Shown here: piece after piece, positions 4,413 to 7,337 of the stretch
Numbering within the stretch: the stretch's first letter is position 1
Layout: each line of letters opens with the position of its first letter
Assembly (NCBI GenBank): GCA_002405405.1
Contig: DHLT01000042.1
Span: 1 to 7,337 of the forward strand
DNA length: 7,337 nucleotides
Direction: 5' to 3'
Source: Ignavibacteria bacterium UBA4661
GTDB lineage: Bacteria; Bacteroidota; Ignavibacteria; Kapaibacteriales; UBA4661
The notes under the pieces: model-generated
Databases searched by the model: none
Told to the model about the DNA's origin: nothing
What the model saw: the letters and a program-made list of their open reading frames with translations, nothing else
Position numbers and translations under genes: made by a program

Positions 4413-7238
4413 CTACTCATTAATTTTAATCACGACAACCGTCATGTCATCAAATTGTTTTTCGGTTCCCCTAAAAATGACGGTCGATTCGAGAATAGCA
4501 TCACGAATATCATTGGCAGAATTTTGTGCATGTAGAAGAATTGTATGAATCAGTGCTTCTTCACCAAATTCTTCTTGTGCCTCATTACGTGCTTCGGTAA
4601 TACCATCGGTAACAAAGACAAAAACATCACCGACTTTATAATCGATACGTTGCAATTCCAAATGAGGGGAGAAATGCTTTTGCGAAGTAATACCCAAGCC
4701 CACACCTTTGGGCTTATGTTCTTTTACATCGAATGTTTCGGCGCGATAGTGATACATCGGTAAATGCCCCGCACGAGCAAGTACCATTGCATTGAGTTGT
4801 GTATGAAATAAACCACTCAGAGCAGTAATAAAAGAGCGTTTATGGAGCTCTTCATAAATCAGTTGATTCATGCGATTAAATAGATCGCGTGGCGACAAGT
4901 GGAAGTCCCGCAATGTGCGCATAATGCCTTGTACTTTCGACATATATAACGCTGCTGATGTCCCTTTGCCACTGACATCGCCAACAACAACCATCATTTC
5001 GTGTTCCTCATAGACGAGATAATCATAGAAATCTCCTCCAACTTCCATTGCCGGTATCGAAGCACCGGCAATATCTAATCCTTTGATATTCGGTGTATGT
5101 TGTGGCAAGGACATAATTTGAATATCACGGGCAATGGTCAACTCATGCTCTAAACGTTGTTGTTCTGTGAGTTGCTCATACAAGAGTGCATTATCCAAAG
5201 CAATCGTACACTGACGAACAAACGCTGACATAAAAGAGAAATCTTCACGGTTAAAAGATGCCTCCGATTTTTTCTCACCGATCAGGAGAATACCCGACAT
5301 CCACTTATTGGTACGGATAGGCATAACATATCGAAAGCCCAATGCTGATAATTCACGAGCAATATCAGCAGGAAGTGATACCACACTTAAACGTGAATCG
5401 CCGGTATATTTTGCAATAGCACTATGAAAGCGCTCATCAATTTTTTTGGTCATGGTCGTATGTTGCTCTTCGCTTAATCCTGCCGAATCCGTAACGCATG
5501 GCAATTGCTGATTGTCACGATACAGCAATACACCAACCCTCTGGAGGAGCATATGCTGAACAATTGTATTGACAATAGCACCGGCAATACTTTCGGTGGT
5601 GATATTTGCCGACAAGGTATCGGCTAATTCGTCGGTAGCACGGCGATAATCATATTTTTGTCGGTCAAATTTAGCGTCAATAATACGCGCACCTTTTCTT
5701 CGTATCCCTCGTATTCCTAATGCCCATCCGATGGCTAATACCGATACCGCAAATGTATCCCCCCATGTCATAGCCCCATTCGGATCATACACTACTTCAA
5801 CAATACCTTGTTGTATCTGTATCGTTGGGATAACAAGATGCATGAGTGCTAAGCAATACAAGCCAGCAACAATACAGAGTAGCATCGCTGTATGCCACAC
5901 AAATGATGTCACCATATATTGCACATTGCGCCGCACACGCAGTGCCAAATGAAAAATCTGATACCGAAACATTATCGAGAAAAAACCAAACGGTATCGAA
6001 CTGATAATCACCAAACGAATATAATTGAAGATAACATCGAATGTTTCTGTATCAGTACTCCATACATTATTACCGCTTTTACTGATAAGAAGCCGTACGA
6101 CATGTTGGACAAGCCTTGCCAAAGGAACTTCAAAGGTACTAATGATCGCAACTGTAAGAATTGCTGACATTAAATACACGGCTTCACGAGTGGCATAGAC
6201 ACGTTTATGAACAATACGCTTGGCAATCACTGTTACAAACCAAATACCAAGGATTGCCGAAAAGATATACCCGCTAATATTATTTCCGCTCGCAATGAAA
6301 ACAATAAATACAAGAGCAACAGCAATGACTAATGGAAAAATGAGCCATAGCCCTTTTGTTTCCGTACGCTCATCGGTCATACACAGTGGCGCATACATGG
6401 AAAAACCTGTACTCAAGAACGAAGCCATGACCCATGTCGCCATATTGATAAAACCATAATAGTCATATACAGGCGGTGTCTTCGATAGCAGAGAAATGGT
6501 ACCAAAACACAAGAAAAACATCGACAGAGCACGGGCAGGCAAAAGATATGAACGTGCAAAGACATACACCCCCCCCATGAGGATCATCAGAATCCCATGA
6601 ATGTAATACACAATCACTGTAAACTGAATGCCTACCGAAGATGCAGTCAACCAAACACTAGAGAGCTTGCCTTGTCGTGCGATATCATACTGAATACTTG
6701 TACCTGCCTGATGCGACATCAGCAGATCTTGAGCTTGCCGTGAATTGACAACTTCTTCTCCATTGATACGATAAATGATATCCCCGACTTTTAATCCTGC
6801 TCGCTCCGAGGCTCCATTGCGTTCCACCGAACCAATACGCACACCATGAGGGATAGCAGCTGTCATACTGTCTTGCCATTGCTTTTTCGCGATGACAACA
6901 TTGTAATTTTTGTCTTGTAAAAGGGATCGCACAACGAAGTGTATGGAATCTGTCACGGCAACTCGATGAATGATCGAATCGACTTCTTGTTTGGTCCACA
7001 CACGAACATTTTGCACACGCACAACAAGATCACCTTGCTGTACCACATTCAGTACTCCTGGCTTCCCAAAACCGTCTTGCGTGATCATCACATCGGATGC
7101 TGCATTTTCCCAAACATTGTCGTCGGTTGCACGAGTTTGACGCACTAATACGCCATACACAAACAACACTGCTACATAGAGCGTCAGCACTGCATAGAGA
7201 ATTCGAAATGTATGTGGACGGCGGTCAAAATATGACAT
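4413..7238 (-). CDS. Membrane PDZ-GAF-SpoIIE (PP2C) sensor phosphatase
   Basis: A 941-aa signalling protein. Domains in order (numbered from ATG 7238): one TM helix at about 13-33; a degenerate PDZ-like unit at about 45-118 (GDLVVRVQNVRV core); a clear PDZ domain at about 131-198 (VERNGASERAGLKVGDIIYR); about nine hydrophobic helices at 208-510; a GAF-like domain at about 540-685; a short coiled coil; then a SpoIIE-type PP2C phosphatase at about 705-941. Metal-site motifs are all present: GGDFYD with D736, GDVSGKG with D754, VTDGITEA with D878, and FDDMTVV with D930/D931, so Ser/Thr phosphatase activity is expected. Ten helices put the PDZ units in the periplasm and the GAF and phosphatase in the cytoplasm, from which I infer transmembrane control of dephosphorylation. 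RsbU-like relatives act on STAS anti-anti-sigma factors; none is nearby. ATG 7238 is preferred to an in-frame TTG at 7253, whose extra five residues add only Leu/Ala. No convincing promoter is visible in the 99 bases up to the window edge. folA follows. Confidence 0.9.
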   Translation of the reverse strand: MSYFDRRPHTFRILYAVLTLYVAVLFVYGVLVRQTRATDDNVWENAASDVMITQDGFGKPGVLNVVQQGDLVVRVQNVRVWTKQEVDSIIHRVAVTDSIHFVVRSLLQDKNYNVVIAKKQWQDSMTAAIPHGVRIGSVERNGASERAGLKVGDIIYRINGEEVVNSRQAQDLLMSHQAGTSIQYDIARQGKLSSVWLTASSVGIQFTVIVYYIHGILMILMGGVYVFARSYLLPARALSMFFLCFGTISLLSKTPPVYDYYGFINMATWVMASFLSTGFSMYAPLCMTDERTETKGLWLIFPLVIAVALVFIVFIASGNNISGYIFSAILGIWFVTVIAKRIVHKRVYATREAVYLMSAILTVAIISTFEVPLARLVQHVVRLLISKSGNNVWSTDTETFDVIFNYIRLVIISSIPFGFFSIMFRYQIFHLALRVRRNVQYMVTSFVWHTAMLLCIVAGLYCLALMHLVIPTIQIQQGIVEVVYDPNGAMTWGDTFAVSVLAIGWALGIRGIRRKGARIIDAKFDRQKYDYRRATDELADTLSANITTESIAGAIVNTIVQHMLLQRVGVLLYRDNQQLPCVTDSAGLSEEQHTTMTKKIDERFHSAIAKYTGDSRLSVVSLPADIARELSALGFRYVMPIRTNKWMSGILLIGEKKSEASFNREDFSFMSAFVRQCTIALDNALLYEQLTEQQRLEHELTIARDIQIMSLPQHTPNIKGLDIAGASIPAMEVGGDFYDYLVYEEHEMMVVVGDVSGKGTSAALYMSKVQGIMRTLRDFHLSPRDLFNRMNQLIYEELHKRSFITALSGLFHTQLNAMVLARAGHLPMYHYRAETFDVKEHKPKGVGLGITSQKHFSPHLELQRIDYKVGDVFVFVTDGITEARNEAQEEFGEEALIHTILLHAQNSANDIRDAILESTVIFRGTEKQFDDMTVVVIKINE

Positions 7239-7337
7239 AAGCAAAGCAAGCAATGCGGTCAGAAATTCTCATGACACAACATTCGTACAGGAAGGACAAA
7301 GAATTTAATAAGGCAATTTTGTTCCTAGTACGATGAA

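Noticed and set aside
6463..6654. 63-codon minus-strand frame through the G8 run
   Set aside because: It is a shifted-frame shadow of the large phosphatase gene, rich in Cys/Trp/His, with no independent support.
7239..7253. TTG start giving five more residues to the sensor phosphatase
   Set aside because: ATG 7238 is a stronger codon and gives a normal membrane-protein N-terminus with positive residues before the first helix.
7305..7337. Possible C-terminal tail (FIVLGTKLPY then stop) of a gene upstream on the minus strand
   Set aside because: Only ten codons are visible before the window edge. An open frame this short is expected by chance, so it is not annotated as a partial gene.
1..7337. 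Defence system, CRISPR, transposon or phage genes
   Set aside because: No repeat-spacer pattern, transposase, integrase, nuclease or toxin-antitoxin frame was found on either strand.

Overview
The window looks like chromosomal DNA of a Bacteroidota/Chlorobi-type bacterium. The grounds are AT-leaning composition, gene starts preceded by T-rich leaders instead of Shine-Dalgarno motifs, and promoter-like boxes of the TAnnTTTG type. The gene content (MoxR ATPase, DUF420 protein, PDZ/GAF/SpoIIE phosphatase) fits that group or an Ignavibacteria/Kapabacteria-like relative. This placement is inferred from features only and is not firm.

Layout. The left edge (1-315) holds a minus-strand tRNA-Asn(GTT) unit: a strong promoter-like sequence, the tRNA, then an intrinsic terminator. 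The 3' third of the tRNA pairs badly, so it may be a pseudogene. Three plus-strand genes follow. The first is an M16-family peptidase homologue that has lost all three residues of the HxxEH zinc motif but keeps the R/Y substrate-binding motif. The second is a MoxR-type AAA+ ATPase. The third is a five-helix DUF420 membrane protein. A strong hairpin terminator follows at 3507-3543. The 359-base gap between the convergent genes (3466-3824) holds that terminator and one possible 52-codon ORF that looks like the start of a broken gene. The right half is a minus-strand pair. The first is a large membrane phosphatase with PDZ, multi-TM, GAF and SpoIIE/PP2C parts (941 aa). Thirty bases downstream of it lies dihydrofolate reductase (folA).

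How the genes fit together. The three plus-strand genes have no obvious shared pathway. The MoxR gene lacks its usual DUF58/vWA neighbours here, and the M16 gene lacks an adjacent catalytic partner. The large phosphatase should sit in the inner membrane, sense a periplasmic or membrane signal through its PDZ and membrane part, and act on a cytoplasmic phosphoprotein, classically a STAS anti-anti-sigma factor. None is encoded in the window. folA is probably co-transcribed with it by position.

I see no CRISPR array, transposase, integrase, toxin-antitoxin pair or recognisable defence system. The most notable points are the degenerate tRNA-Asn in an otherwise complete transcription unit, the non-catalytic M16 protein on its own, the unusual sensor-phosphatase architecture, and a run of eight Gs inside the phosphatase gene.
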